From NCBI RefSeq assembly GCF_000002235.5, contig NW_022145613.1:7619929-7683928 (forward strand): a stretch of 64,000 nucleotides of DNA, in the 5' to 3' direction. The position numbers and the translations under genes were made by a program. Every line of letters starts with the position of its first letter. Positions within the stretch are counted from its first letter, which is position 1. Below the pieces are notes generated by a model that made no database searches, was not told the DNA's origin, and was given only the letters and a program-made list of their open reading frames with translations. The stretch is from Strongylocentrotus purpuratus (Eukaryota > Echinodermata > Echinoidea > Camarodonta > Strongylocentrotidae). Positions 32,401 through 47,400 of the stretch are shown piece after piece.

Positions 32401-35400
32401 ATTCATACCATTCGAACAAAGGGTCAACATCCACATTGATTGGTTTGGATGATAACAACTTAGTTAGTGAGTTAACAAATTGATTCTTATCGATTTTACG
32501 ACATGTAGAAATAAGAAACAGACCAATGCAACATACTATTTGGACAAAATGAAACTGAAACATAATTATGTGGGTCTCGTGACTCACGAAACCTGTCGTC
32601 TCAGTTAGAGAAATAGCTATATCTAAGTTAATTCATTTCACTTATTGACCATTAAAAAAACAAACAAACAAACATCAATACAATAGAAGAATAATATCAA
32701 AGAACACAACATAAAAAACAATAATGGCCAGGGCCCCTGAGAAGCAAGATTTCTTGTAATCGGGACCCTACATACACACACACACACACACACGTTCTCA
32801 CATCAGGGCCTTTGTGGGGCACCTGATTGTGGGGTATTTCTGTGCGTTCCAGATATACCTTGTGGTCCCCTACTAGTGGGGTATGTACAACCTGGCGATA
32901 ACAACCCGGCGCACAGTGGGCCAGGGAGGAACCAAAGTGCGCCAAAACTCATGTTTGGGGATTTATTTTTTATAAATCCAGAGGAAATGTTTGGATTTCC
33001 AGGTATTTTCGTTTAAATTTTATTACCAACATTTTCTCTGATGTCTAAGCTCTAAGTTGATGCCAGATTTGGCTGCCCGATTCTGCCCGTTATTATGTTA
33101 GAGCCGTTTTCCTTGCAACATTGCCCCGAAAAATGGGTTTATTTTGGTCCACGGTGTCAGAACAAGTGTCACGCGCCCCCTCGCGCCGTGATTTATGACC
33201 ACGAATCCTTCATGATTCAGCCGCGGACCCCAAAACCCACATTTTTCGGGGCTATGTGGCAAGGGAAATTGAATGTAACATAACAACGGGCAAGATCGGG
33301 CAGCCAAATTTGGTATCAACTTAAAGCTTAGACATCAGAGAAAATGGTGGTATTAAAATTTAAGCGGTACACCGCGGAGATCTAATTATTTCTTCTGGAT
33401 TTATAAAAAACATGGATAATTAGTCCATTTTTCAATGAATTACCCTATAATATATCATGAAGATTGTGTTTCTATTAATTTCAACCCATTCATTCAACGA
33501 AATGAACTATCAGGAATATGTGAAAGCAATTTCATATCAATAACTTAAAAACTTCATGTTGAATTGAAAGATTTATAAAATAAGTCACTTTTGCACTAAA
33601 ACTGTGAATATGTAGGATTTTGCTGTTTGAAGTAGTAAATTTATACCCTTATTGTGCATACCGGAATTAAATATTTCACTGAGGTATTCATCTATGTATT
33701 ACCTTTCAACTGGGCAAGAAAAAAATTGGAAAATAAAAATCACCCAAACTTAGTTTTGGCGCACTTTGGTTCCTCCCTGGCCCACTGTGCGGCGGTGTGC
33801 TTACGATGTTACCATAAAAAAGTGTGCAAGTTTTAGCACACGCTCACAAAAAGTCATTTATGGGGTACCACTTCTAATGCCCCGCAGGGCATAGGACACC
33901 GAATATACAGTCATTTGAAAGACTTTACTCTGTGGGGTCCTGAAAAAATACCCCACAAAGTAAAAATGCCTCACAAGGGGTATGTGAAGCGCACATAAAA
34001 CCCCACAAAAATGCTGAGGTGAGAGCATATACACACACAAACATACACTCATACACACCCGACAGGATAAGCAAAGATATAAGAAGAAGTAAAAAAAAAA
34101 AAAGATACATGATAAAGAACTACTAAGAGAGATTGAGATTATTTAAAGATTTGAATAAATGTAACTTGGCCAATGCTTTGAATCTGGACAGTGTTGTGCT
34201 ATTTCTTATGTCACTACTTAACAAATTCCATTCTTGTATATATGAATCTGATTGAATTACGAACAAAATTAAATTTAGAGAAAAGTTTATGTAAATCTTG
34301 ACGTTGTCTGGTTGAATGAGTATGAATTTTTGAGTTTGTTTGAAACATGTTAGAAAAGTTTTCTGCAAGGGCGCCTTTATTATATTTAAACATAAACATC
34401 CAGGCATTTAATCTTATCATTTCAAATAATTGCATTATTTTATATTGAACTAAAAGTGGCGCGCATGGAGTCATATAATGAGAATAAGTCAACAGACGAA
34501 CTGCCTTCTTTTGTAAAATAATTTTGATAAATTTGATTTGTAAGTATTGCCCCAAATCATAATACAACAGTTCAGATGAGGAAATAAAATAGAATAATAA
34601 ATATTAAGTAATATTCTGAAGGGTAACAAATCCTTAAGTCTATACAATACACTAATACATTTGAGCAATTTATAACGAACATGATCAATTATTTTTTTCC
34701 AATCTAAATTTTCTTGAATGGTTTACACCTAAAAAAGTCAATGCAATTTTTTCTTTCAATAGCAATATCATCGATTTTTACAACTTCAGCGTCCCTTAAA
34801 ACCTTTCTCTTCCTAGGATGGAAAAAGTCCATATTTAGTTTTTTCTAAACTAAATTGCAATGTATTACATTTGAACCAATCATTTAAAATACATAATTTT
34901 GAATTTACAGTGGAAATCAATCGAGATATATTAGCATGGGAGAACAAAACAACAGTGTCATCTGCAAACAGAGAAAACTGATTTTTTTTTATTGTATTAA
35001 TAATATCATTTACATATGAAATAAACAAAAGTGGCCTCAAAGCTGACCCTTCGAGGATCACCGATATCTATATTCATGTGATTGGATTCGACACCATCGA
35101 CCACCACATACTGTTTACGACTTAATAAATAACTGTGAAACCATTGAAGCGTTACACCACGAATACCATAGTGATTCAATTTTGTTAAGAGAATGTGGTG
35201 ATTGATGGTGTGAAAAGCCTTGGATAAATCCATAAATACCCCACAACTAAAATGTCCACTGTTTAATTATTGTAAAATGTAATCAGTAAAAATTCAATAT
35301 ACTAAGTGAAGTACTGAAATCTTTACGAAAACCAAATTGGTCATCAATAAGGATTTTGTATTTATTTAAAAAATCATACAGTCTTTTGTGCATTATTTTT

Positions 35401-38400
35401 TCTAAAATTTTACAAAATATGGATTACAAAGCCACTGGTCTATTATTTTTCAATATTATTTATGTCATTCTTTTTATATATTGGTATAATCTTTGTAATT
35501 TTCTAAACTACCTGGTACAATGCCACTCATAACAGCGTTATTTAATACATCGCACAATGGATGTACAAAATAATGGATACATTGTTTAACAACTTTTGGC
35601 GAAATACCATCTGGTCTACATGCTTTATTACTTTTTAAAGTTGATGCTATTTCTAAAATTTCATTGACAGAAGTTGGTTTGATAAAGAGTGAATTATAAT
35701 GGGATTTATATATTTTTTAATCAGTATGTGCTCATAGGCGATCGCTTCACGAGGAGTGAACTGAAATTAAAAGCTGCAACCCTTTTTAATTTCCTAATTA
35801 AACGCCATCATAAACGATCAGTGCTTAGAATGTATAAAGGTGAGATGTGATGATTCAATAATTCAACAATTTCCTTATAACAGAATTTAATAAACTACTA
35901 AACCTTGCAGTCTTGAAAATACTATGTTTAAACATTACAAATTCGATTGCAGCTTTTTATAGGCCCATTTCTAAAGAAAACATACAAAACAATAATATGT
36001 TGATTTTTTTTAAACAAATGAACACGAGGAGTGAACTGAAATTAAAAGCTGCAACCCTCTTTAATTTCCTAATTAAACGCCATCATAAACGATCAGTGCT
36101 TAGAATGTATAAAGGTGAGATGTGATGATTCAATAATTCAACAATTTCCTTATAACATAATTTAATAAACTAATAAACCTTGCAGTCTTGAAAATACTAT
36201 GTTTAAACATTACACATTCGATGGCAGCTTTTTATAGGTCTATTGTCTAAGAAAACATACAAAACATGTATATTATGTTGATTTAAAAAAAAAAAGAACA
36301 TCATTATACCTGGCAAATATATTTTGCATCCACGCCCTATGCAGGTACATATGTCAGTGTCGGTCATACTTCTTTCTCATTGTAATCGTATGCTCATAAC
36401 TATAAATCTTTCCTTCTCTGAAAATTTGCTTGTGGTATCGATGGAAAATTTACAAAACGATTGATATCTCATTTGGGATACCACGTATGCTGCACAGTAG
36501 GTTTAATTGAGCTAACAGTACGCTCACAAAGGTCATTCTCATTCACCAGAGAGGTGATTTTAGCATTTGGAATGTGTCCTTTAGGCGAAAACTGTGAACT
36601 ACAGTTGTTTTACAGTGACAACAAAATGAAAAGCATGAAATGTCCTAATATGAAAGTATTCAACCGAGAAAACAATGGACAAGAAATTTGCGAAACAAAT
36701 ACCCCCACCCTCCCCCGAAAAGAAAATCACTCTTCAAAGGGTAAAAAAAGTTGTCCGTCTTGTCCTACATACTTTTCTATGGCCTTATCGAAGAAATCAA
36801 GAACAATATTTCACTAGGCCACGGTGTCCACTGAATACATACTACTGTGAGCTTATTGAGTTAGTTCATGAGTACCTAATCAATGTTTTAAGAATATTCA
36901 TCCAGGTTTTTAAATAATTCGGAGCACACATAAAGAAATGCTTCGGACTGTTTTGCGAAATTGTTCACATCCAGCAGAGAGGTGTTTTCAAACTTTGATT
37001 TTAGCATTCAAATTTTCTCATGGAAAGCTGGAATTTTGAAATTTAATAGTTTATACCTACTTACTTATAACGGATCAATTAAACAAGTAATATTGTTGAT
37101 GGCCATAACATTATTCAAGCAAGACAATGAGCCCTTCGGTGGGCACATATTTACGAGTTAATCAAGAAAATGGACTTTAAGCATTGTGATTGAAGGTGTA
37201 TATGCCCATGGTTTATAATGTGTTATTCACACCTATCATCAATGGGTCTAACACATCGTATGCAGGGGCGGATCTAGGGGGAAGTTTCGGCGGTTTAAAC
37301 CCCCCTTGGGCGGCCAAGTGAAGACAAAAAAATGGAGAAAAAAAAAGAAAAAAGAAGGAAAACGGCGCGATTTGATCCGCCACTGGGACACCCCCCCCCC
37401 TTGGCAAAAAGCTAGATCCGCCCCTGATATGACATATGTTTTAATAATCTAGTCATTTAAATACACGATTTTTCGCGCATTTCCTATTGGTTTGCGATAA
37501 ATAGCTTCAAAGCTCCCGATACCTCTTTTCGGTGACCCGAAAATGATGTAATAAAAGTTGAATTAATAAATGCCTTTAGTATTCCCAGCAAATTCAGTCA
37601 AGTGGAGTGTTGTATGTGACTCTGAGTGACCACTCTATGGTATGTTGTGTAAAAGGAAAACTTCTTAATTGTAATGTAATGCATACATATAGAATGATGA
37701 GGAATATAAAAAAAAACTGAAGCCCAACCTTGTGCAAAGTGGCATTGAACGTATTGATTTTGATTTTGATTGTAGTGCTCCCGCACTAGGCGGGAGCGCT
37801 TCAGACGTTCATTTGTGCCGGATTCGATTCATATTTACAACAGTAGGATAAAACGAGGGCAAGTGGTGTACTATTGCATTGCTTTGCTCAATTTCGCAGG
37901 CATGCAATCACATTGTACTTATCATGCTTATCTGATACAGAATATTTCCGTGTTCCCTATTTACGTTTGAATTGCGCTCGTATTGTTGGATGTAACGCCA
38001 TTGATTTTATGTTGTTATTATGTTTTACAATTTGTATAATTGAACGAATTTACATTTTTGGGGACAATAAATCAATTCAATTCAATTAAAGACGGCTAAA
38101 GCAGCTACAAGTAAGGCTCGGTGTAAAAATGTCAGAGGAAAAAATGTCAGAGGTAAAAATGTCAGAGGTAAAATGTCAGAGGTAAAAATGTCAGAGGAAA
38201 AAATGTCAGAGGAAAAAATGTCAGAGGTAAAAATGTCAGAGGTAAAAATGTCAGAGGTAAAAATGTCAGAGGAAAAAATGTCAGAGGTAAAAATGTCAGA
38301 GGTAAAAATGTCAGAGGTATAAATGTTAGAGGTATACAATAAAAACAAAAGCATGTGACAAGCTTGTTATAATTACACCCGGGTTATATATTTAATTAGG

Positions 38401-41400
38401 CTTATCGAAAAAGAACAGCGAGGGATATTCTGCAGTCGTTATTTCACCGCTGCTTTATTTTCCACTTTCCCAGTTTAAATTTATTTACCTTTCGGCCCAA
38501 AATTGTGACTTTTTGCCCGATTATTGCCGAAGGAAGACGGGGGGGGGGGGAGGGAGGAGGGTATTCTTCTTCTGGGGCACGGTGACCCTGCTGCTCTCCC
38601 CTTCCTCTTATATATATGCTTTGCTTTATATATCCTTCCGAACAGTGGTCAATGCCTAGGCAGAGCAGGCAGACTAATGGGACATGGTTTCTACTCCGAG
38701 TTTCGCGCCTTGCAAGCAGTCATTAGGCAACTGATAGCATTCTTAAAAGTACATGATTATCCTACAACCTTGGTACAAATACCTCTAAAAGACTAAAGAC
38801 TTAACTAATAAAAATACAATTGGAATTACTCATGAGTATTCTTATTGCATTGTATTCAGGTATTGTAGTCTTATTTTTCATTTCATTTCATTTATTTTCA
38901 TATTTCTCATAAACATACATTTATTTCAAATGAAGTACAAAATTGTTTTTATTTTAATAACAAATAATAATAATAACAAAGATAAGTGGTCAATATGAAT
39001 TTGTGATTTAACTAAGAGAAATATGATGGGACCTACATGAAAGCAAGCTTGTAAGGCTGTAGGCCCCAGTAAAGTAATTGTGGTAATAAATGGAGGACGG
39101 ATATACATGTATTGTATAGCTCTTATTTTGAGCGTATTTGTACCAAGGTTGTAGAGGAATCATGTACTTTGACGAATGCTATCAGTAATTTGTCTGATGA
39201 TCGCTTGCAAGGCATGAAACTCGGAGTAGCAACCATGCATGTCCCATTATTCTGCCTAGTTCAATATTTATTTACCGGTATATTATGCTTTTGTATAAGC
39301 AAATGGTACTGGTACACTGAGCAAACTTCCGGGGGGAAAGATTTCTAAAATCGAGAAGTTTGGCCATGTTTTATAGGCTGAGTTGTCGCTCCATGGTGTA
39401 ATCATTAAATAAAAAGAAAAGTCAGTACAGCCCACAAAATAGGATCAGATATCTATGAACCTCCCCCCCCCCCCCACTTCTCCTTCACTTTTGAAGATTG
39501 TTGGACATTTCAACTGCGTGGCAATGACTACTATTATATGTAATTTCCAATAAATGCATATTTCCGACAATTCCACTTTCTTGTGGGCTTGGTATTTTGA
39601 TACTCTGAAAGTAGGGTCCATGCTGAAACAAAGCAGAAAGCCATGTTATCAGTGCTAACCGCACCATCACATTCCCGAAGTGCGCACGTTGCAATAAAAT
39701 ATTGTCGATTACTTTTGCGGTATAAAATAGTCTGGGAAAAATCAATAAGCAGCTTTGTTACTCCGATACAAAGCAGAAAGCCGCCCACGTTACATCAATT
39801 AAAGAGAAGGTTGAGTTCTGGGGAAAAGTGAACAATAATGTGAGCGTTTGTTATCATTCTTATTATGCAAGTGTGGAAGAACATCAAAGAAAAAAGTTAT
39901 TCCTTGAAAATCTATTTCAAATGACTTCATATCCCAGATATGACAAGTAACAGCTTTAAAATGAGGCCCGATTTGTATGCCATATGTTTGTGTAGTCCCA
40001 TATCAATATCTTTCTGTGTACAGTGCTTGTTACTTTACCAAGACTGGGCCAAAGATTTTATCATTTTGATGACTCCAAAACCTTGCACTACACACCAATA
40101 CTTACATGTTTATGCTAGATGATCAACCTTTTCTGATTGCTTCCACACCGTTTCTTTCACAATGCAACTTCGCAAGACCAGAACTCAACTTTATCTTTAA
40201 ATGCCAACCGCACCATCACATTTTAGAGAAGTGCGCGCTTTGCAGAGGTTCGGTTTAAATGACATCGTTATTTATAATTGTCGGAGAGTTTAAAATGGGG
40301 ATGAGCTTCTGAATCGAGACAGTCTTTTACTTTTTGGAGCGGGTTTTTAGTTTTCGGAGCGACTTTTTAGTTTTCGGAGCGACTTCTTGATTTTCTTATT
40401 CTTACTCCACTTCCTTTGCCGCCATGAGGTGCTAAAGCTTTAGCAGAGTTCGGGGCGCCCAGCCCTTATATGTAACTTTTCGTGATTCCTCGGGATTATG
40501 TAACTATTTTGTACTAAATGCACTACTCACTTTAACACTTGACTTTTGTCGAGAATTTTCATTTCTTCGTTTGGACTTTGTTCGTCTCTGGAACGTTACA
40601 CGTGCTATGTTGCAGGCTGCCACCGGCCAAACCGGTCCGTTTCACAAACATTAACACATCAACCAAATCAAAATATCAAAAAATGTTAGACATTCATTAT
40701 ATGCAAGCCTGATCACAACAAAATAAATTTCAAAATCTATTTTCCACATTGTATTATCCTCAGGACATGTACGAAACACTTTGCTAATTTTTTTGCTTGT
40801 ACCTCTGACATTTTTACGACTGACATTTTTTCCTCTGACATTTTTACGACTGACATTTTTACCTCTGACATTTTTACCTCTGACATTTTTACCTCTGACA
40901 TTTTTACCTCTGACATTTTTTTCCTCTGACAATTTTACCTCTGACATTTTTACCTCTGACATTTCTACCTCTGACATTTTTTCCTCTGACATTTTTTCCT
41001 CTGACATTTTTACCTCTGACATTTTTACCTCTGACATTTTTACCTGGCACCACAAGTAATGCAGCCCTGCTGTAAAATTAGATTTGCGTACCTGAGACAT
41101 CTTTGGCTATCAAAGCCTCATAACATACAATGAATCATTGTATTTTTGTACCGAAATAGACATTATTAATGTGATCCTATTACCCCCCCCCCCCAAATAA
41201 TTTAAAGCAATTATCTTGACTTTCCAGAGTTGCTGGTCCTTTTGGCCCTTTTGGAGCAAATCCAGGGCCTAGGGTAGGTGTGGGGGAATTGGAGACCCTT
41301 ATTAAAGCACATTTGCACAATTTACATAAGCATGACAAATGTTACACAATTTTGTATTCTCTTCAGTAACTTCTTCTCTTTATTAGGTAACAAAATTGTG

Positions 41401-44400
41401 GTCATGATGTAACTGATTAATAAGATAACAATGATTAATGACGTCATCACCGAAGGTCTCTCATTACCATGTGTAGGTAATAAGGGACAGTTACAAATCA
41501 AGACATTTAAATACAATTTGAATGAAAATGGGATTGTTATAGTTAGTTCAAACATTTTTTAAAAGAGATACATGCAGCCAATGAACTTACTGTAATTTTG
41601 AAACGATTTTAAAACAATGTGGCCCAAAATATTTCCATACATTGACAAAAAAGGTAATACCAAATTTCGGAAAATTATGAAAATTGGGTGGATAGTGTGT
41701 CTTTACAATTTTGATATATTTGGATGTCCCCTGTGGATGTATTATAAGCACTAGAAAAATTAACCCCTAAACACTTCTGCTTTAGAGAAAAACGGAATAT
41801 AAAAATTTACCAGTGCTCCAGGTAAATTATGATAAATTTCAAATAGCGCCTACATCCATACAATGGTAGCTGCGACCATAAGAATCTCAGAATATGTAGT
41901 TGTGATATATAATTTCCAAACGGGAATAGCTAATTGGTCGACTTTAGTCAAGAAACATTGTTTTATAGCTTAATTAATATCTTGGCCTTGAGAGTTAGCT
42001 ATACAACATAAAGAGTTTATTATTTACAGTTTCATAACTTTCGACTCGATTTGAACCGCGACAACGATCACTGAATATTGTAGGATCGCATATGCTTCCA
42101 AAACATTCATTTGAACCAAATTCATGACCCTATACCAAAACTTTGTAATACCTTTAACCAATCAGCGTCGGGTCATTGACTGTCCTCGGCATACTCGACA
42201 TTCACAACAAACACCCCCATCTTGGACCTGGTGTCCCCCATTGCCTACACACATTTCTGATCAGACACCATGCATAATGTGCATTGCAACACCCATTCAC
42301 AACACACAATGGCCATGAGTTTCTGTGATGGTTGGCACACTTAATAAACTTCCTTTTACAACTACCTTTTTAAGAGCCACCCCTAAATATCTGCATACAC
42401 CACAACATTCAGTGAAAATTGTGTTTTTATATCAGAGCAAAATTTTACCATCAAAATTGCTTCTCTTGGTCAATTTTGCCAATTTTCTCGGAAAGAGAAC
42501 GCATTGTAGTCTTCGTAATGAATTGGATATGTGCAGTAGCGTTTTTAAAGGCCACATATGGCGCTATAGCAATATTGGAGCCAACACGGACAGACAGTGA
42601 TGGGTTCAAGCTTGGTGGTCTCCAATTCCCTACGGTCTCCAATTCCCTACACCTACCCTATATGGTCTTATGCAGGCCTTAACCTATGCCATATTCCACT
42701 GTATTGTGCATAGTAGGTTTTCTAAACCGAACGGACATTATAAGCCAACAAATTGGTTCAGAAATGCATAACAACACGGGTGGGTCCCTGAAACATTACA
42801 TGTGGGCACTTTGGGCACCAATTTTCTTAAAATCAGTCGGTGGCATTGTTTTCAGCATCAAATTTTATCTTGGAAGCCGCAATAAAATTTAGGTGAACAT
42901 AAGTTCCCTGCTAGAGACATCTATGTATCTAAATTCTTAAGCTGAGAACATCTCTCCAGCTACTCAACCATCCCAAAAGACTTGTGGTTTTCAAAACTAG
43001 TAAATGAGACTGGAGAGAGATACAGTGCTTGCAATACACACATGAGCATAGCTGTAGCATTTTTATCACAATTATTTAATACCAAAGTTTCTTTTCATAG
43101 TGCGTACTGAAAAGTATAGATGGAGATTAAAGTTTGAAGATAAATGATTTCAATGCAACCAGCCATAAATGGTAAAGACGGTATATTTCTCCTTTGCTAT
43201 TATGGAAATACATTAAAAATATAGCCAATAATTGAAGCAAATAGTACAATTTTATTACAACTGTGTTTCATTATTTTTTTTAAAAATTGTGATTTTGGGG
43301 CTTTCATCTCAATAACTTACATTCATATTCAGATAAAGCGGATGCCAATTAACCTTGAGAAAAAGAATTGAAAAATACAGTGTTTCATTTGTTTGTATGT
43401 TAAATCAATGGAGTCACCATTTATTTACTGACAAAAACTTACTAAAAGTAATGTGACTCCACAAATAAGGTGTGAACTTTCAAGAAGGCTGAACATTCTT
43501 TGGAGGCAGATAGTTATTGAAAGTAATTTTCTTTAATTGTTTTTAACCTGTACATTAATATATGTCCTTTAGGACTATAATAATATTTCCTATGTACCGT
43601 TTCAGAGGAGCTTGTTAATGATGGAGTCTATCTCTATATCCTGGTGCACCTCAATCAGGCTTTGCCTGCCCCTACCCAGCAGAGTGTGGACTACCAACCC
43701 CACTTTGATACCCTCATCAGGAGTGGCATGTATGAATACTATGCCAGTGGAGGACAGAATCCACTACGTAAGCCTTGAAGTCTGTCATTATGTGATCAGT
43801 GGTATTGTTATTTAATTCTATACTCTCTATTAAGCTTTATCACAACTACTACTTCAAAACAACTTGTTCAATTTCACTGTTCTTACACTTTAAGAGCCAT
43901 GTTTTGGGTTTCAGTGAAGAATACATTTTTATTTAATTCTATATTATATTACAGACGTAGTGTGTGAGGTCAATAAATGTTTTTGTGTGACACTTACAAA
44001 ATTATATCTATATGCCATTAATGATATTGTTATTTTTTTGTATTTCTTATCTAAACAGGTCATTGGAAATTTGAAATTGTAATTAACATAATTTCTAAAA
44101 GAATAAATGTATCCTGTCATTTCATCATAACACCTGTCAATTTTTGCTTTACCCAACAGCTTTTGCAATTGCAGAACTGATAGACAACTCACTTTCAGCC
44201 ACTGTAAATAACGTTGGACCCAGAAACATAGAAATCAGATTGGTATGTGCCTTAAGTTATTTACATTTCTTCAAAATATGCATTATTGTTTATTTCTGAT
44301 TGGGATTTGGGTAGTAAATGAAAATAGTCTTCGAAGTTATTGATACTGTCATGACTATATGACTTTTGTGACAGGCAAAGAACCTTTTGTTAGAAACCCA

Positions 44401-47400
44401 AATGTACACAGTTTGTACCTTGATGATAATGCTTGTGCAGGTGCTGAAAAAGACCATACTTTTGGGGGGATACTGAGAGTCAGCATCTTGTAGTTTAAAG
44501 TGGTTACTTACGTTCTTAAACATGTCTTTTGTTCACATTTCTTTTCAGTTTTATCTTGTATTCAAATAGAAAAATATTGCTTCTCCTTGTAGTAGCGGCT
44601 CGGTGTAAAAATGTTAGAGGTATAAATGTCAGAGATAAAAATGTCAGAGGTAAAATTGTCAGAGGTAAAAATGTCAGAGGTAATAATGTCAGAGTTAAAA
44701 TGTCAGAGATAAAAATGTCGGAGGAAAAAATATCAAAACGAAAGCATGCTACAGGTTGAATTATTGGTAATGCATGGTTGTATATGAGGTTTATCGAAAA
44801 AGAATAACGAAGACTTCTTTGCAGTCATTATTTCAGCGCTGCTTTATTTACCTTTCGGCCTGAAATTGTGACTATTGCCTGATTATTGCCGGAGTCAAGG
44901 CCATATTGTCAAGGCCATGCATCTCAGAGTACATCTTTTAAGCCTAAAAAAACAAATAAAATCCTCACTTCTGTTGCTCCTTCTTGCCCTATTTTCGACC
45001 CAAACACTATCATAATCATTATTTTGATTAGCTCAAGGTGAACTATAGCCGCCCGTCTCCGCCCCGTCGGCCGTAAACCTTTTACAATTCCATCTTCTTT
45101 TTGAAAACGCACGGTCATATTTCAACCAAACTTGGCAGGAATCATCCTTAGGGGTAGGGGATCCAAAAAGAATCCAATAGTAAACGTGCCCCCCCCCCCA
45201 TGGGGACCCAGGGGGTGGGTCCGAAAGGGCCCAGCCTATGTAGATTTCAAATATCTTCTCCAGATTCAGATACCTTCTTAGGTGAAGCATAAAAGGTGTT
45301 CATAACAGTTCCAAGGGTGGCCCAATTGGCCCCCCAAGAAGGAGGGAGGGGGGGGGGGGCTGAATGTTAAAAGTAACTGTGTCATCTTGTTCAAAACGCA
45401 GTTTTTAGCAGGTACATATTCGTACAAGTCTACACATTAAACAAAACGCATCATGAATTTGGCAGGAAAAAAAAACCCTACGGTTGAATTTGAGGGACTG
45501 TATTTCTCTCACGCTTCTTAATCACAAACAATATATAAAGTTACACTGTGTTATGTTTAAACCAACACATACAATAATTTCTGCCTTTCGAACCGTACTG
45601 CATAAAGGTCGAAAGCATACGACAAAATACCTGGCTACTACATGTAGGCCTACTATCTGACATTCTTCAAGAATTGATGAGGGGAAAAGGCATCCGTGTG
45701 TTTTTCTTAATGTTTTCTTGTCATAACAGTCTTTGCTGGGAAGAACATAAAGATGGGTCTGATGGCTGAATTTGTAGAATTTCTGTGCGATCGTTATTAC
45801 TAATTCCCGGTTTTATCTCATTCAATCTTAATATTCTATGTACTTACTTCCTCAAAACCTAGTAAACATTAAAACATCAATTAATTTAAAATATTGATAA
45901 ATCAGTTAAAAATTCATATCTGCAAACCTGAACACAAAATATAAATTACATTTTTTTCTTCTCCACATTGTATTATCCTCAGGAAATATACGAAGTACAA
46001 TACACAGTCATTTATAAAGTATACATTATGATATGGAAGAGTGGAATGTATTAGATTATATACCTCTCTTTAGAAATCTAGGCACTTATTGGTCTAAATT
46101 GGAGTCGTGATTTTAGCATTGCCCGTAAAGAAACGAACAACGCCAGTAACGGTCAATAGTTCATGAGAAAGATTCCCGTTGCCCGGGGTTACTGGAAAAT
46201 AATAACATTTTGGTGAGATCCCCATTGGTTTACGTGTAAAAAGTTTCTTTGTGCGATCGCGGATACCATACAATGTGTGTGCGATTCCGAATGATCGTAT
46301 CATTCAGGCAACTTTCCAGCGAAGATTAACATACAGTGTCTCAGATTTCCTTTGTTGCTTTTGCCAATCTTTACTCAGAAAAGGATAAGGCAAGAATTCT
46401 TTGTAGATTTTTTGTGTGAATTCGGTATATAGAAGATATATGGACTGTTTTAATATTCGAGGCATGGCTGTTTCTATACTAGCTCTCGGGGACGTTGCAT
46501 CCTGCCATGACCCCCGGCGGCGATTTTTTTTTCTCTTCCCAAACAGGTTTGCCAATGCTAATATTTCCGGTCATCTGATTGGCTGATATGTTACGTCATT
46601 AGCAATGACGTAACCGTTAGGATGAGTGATAGGGTAATAGAAATCATGCAGAATCACTTTTCATCAACCCATCGTTGGCTCAATCGGTAAGGTCAGCGTA
46701 ACACAATCTTGGAGTTGTGGTTTCGATTCCCAGTAATTTTCTGCCCAATTTTTGCCTTTATAAATAGTGAGGCAAAGCAATAAAATATCAAAGTCTAATT
46801 GTTTGTGACCTCTTTCCAAGCTGCTAATGGCGTAGAACATATCCGCCAATCAGAAAAACGGAAATATAAGAAATTGCAAACCCGTTTGGGAACAACAATT
46901 TCGCCCCCCGGCGCACCCAACGTCCCCTTAAGCCTATATAAACAGCCATGCCTATATATCTATACTAGCCCAGTAGTTTAAGTCTCGATATTATGTGTGA
47001 TAAAGTGCTGAGATATTGTGACTGCACTGTTTTTACCTCGACATTTTCTGTACCTCTGACATTAAAAAAAAAAAACCTCTGACAGTATTACCTATGACAT
47101 TATTACCTCTGACATTTTTACCTCTGACATGTTTACCTCTAAAGTGACTCTCACACTCTGCCGTGTAGGCCTACCGTGTGCCACCGTGCGCGAAAATGTC
47201 TGCGGACGGTGGAGAACGGCGAGGGCACACGGTGGTTCGTTATCAAAGCGGGCAACACGTTAATAGGGCGTTGGCGCTTATTTACACCCGGTGGGACCAG
47301 GCGAAAGTTTTGGGCATGTTCAAAACTTTGGCCGGCTGGCACCGGCCGCAAGTAAGCGGCAAGAGGACGGTGTCGAACGGTATGAGGACGGTATGAATAC

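Noticed and set aside
36461-36817. 118-codon frame in SMCHD1 intron 2
   Set aside because: No domain recognised, no splice context and no homology I can name.
38126-38335. Regular short repeats reminiscent of a CRISPR array
   Set aside because: Units are contiguous 15-mers without spacers, mirrored at the other end of a eukaryotic mobile element.
40651-41100. 149-codon minus-strand frame with KMSEVKMSE repeats
   Set aside because: Translation of the foldback arm subrepeats.
28970-43605. Retrovirus, LTR element or Polinton remains in the long intron
   Set aside because: The reverse transcriptase fragments are of LINE type; no LTRs, gag, integrase, capsid or protein-primed polymerase motifs were seen.
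46670-46745. tRNA-like sequence (TGGCTCAATCGGTAAGG and GGTTTCGATTCCC)
   Set aside because: The acceptor stem does not close; more likely a SINE or tRNA pseudogene fragment inside the TU-like element 2 interval.
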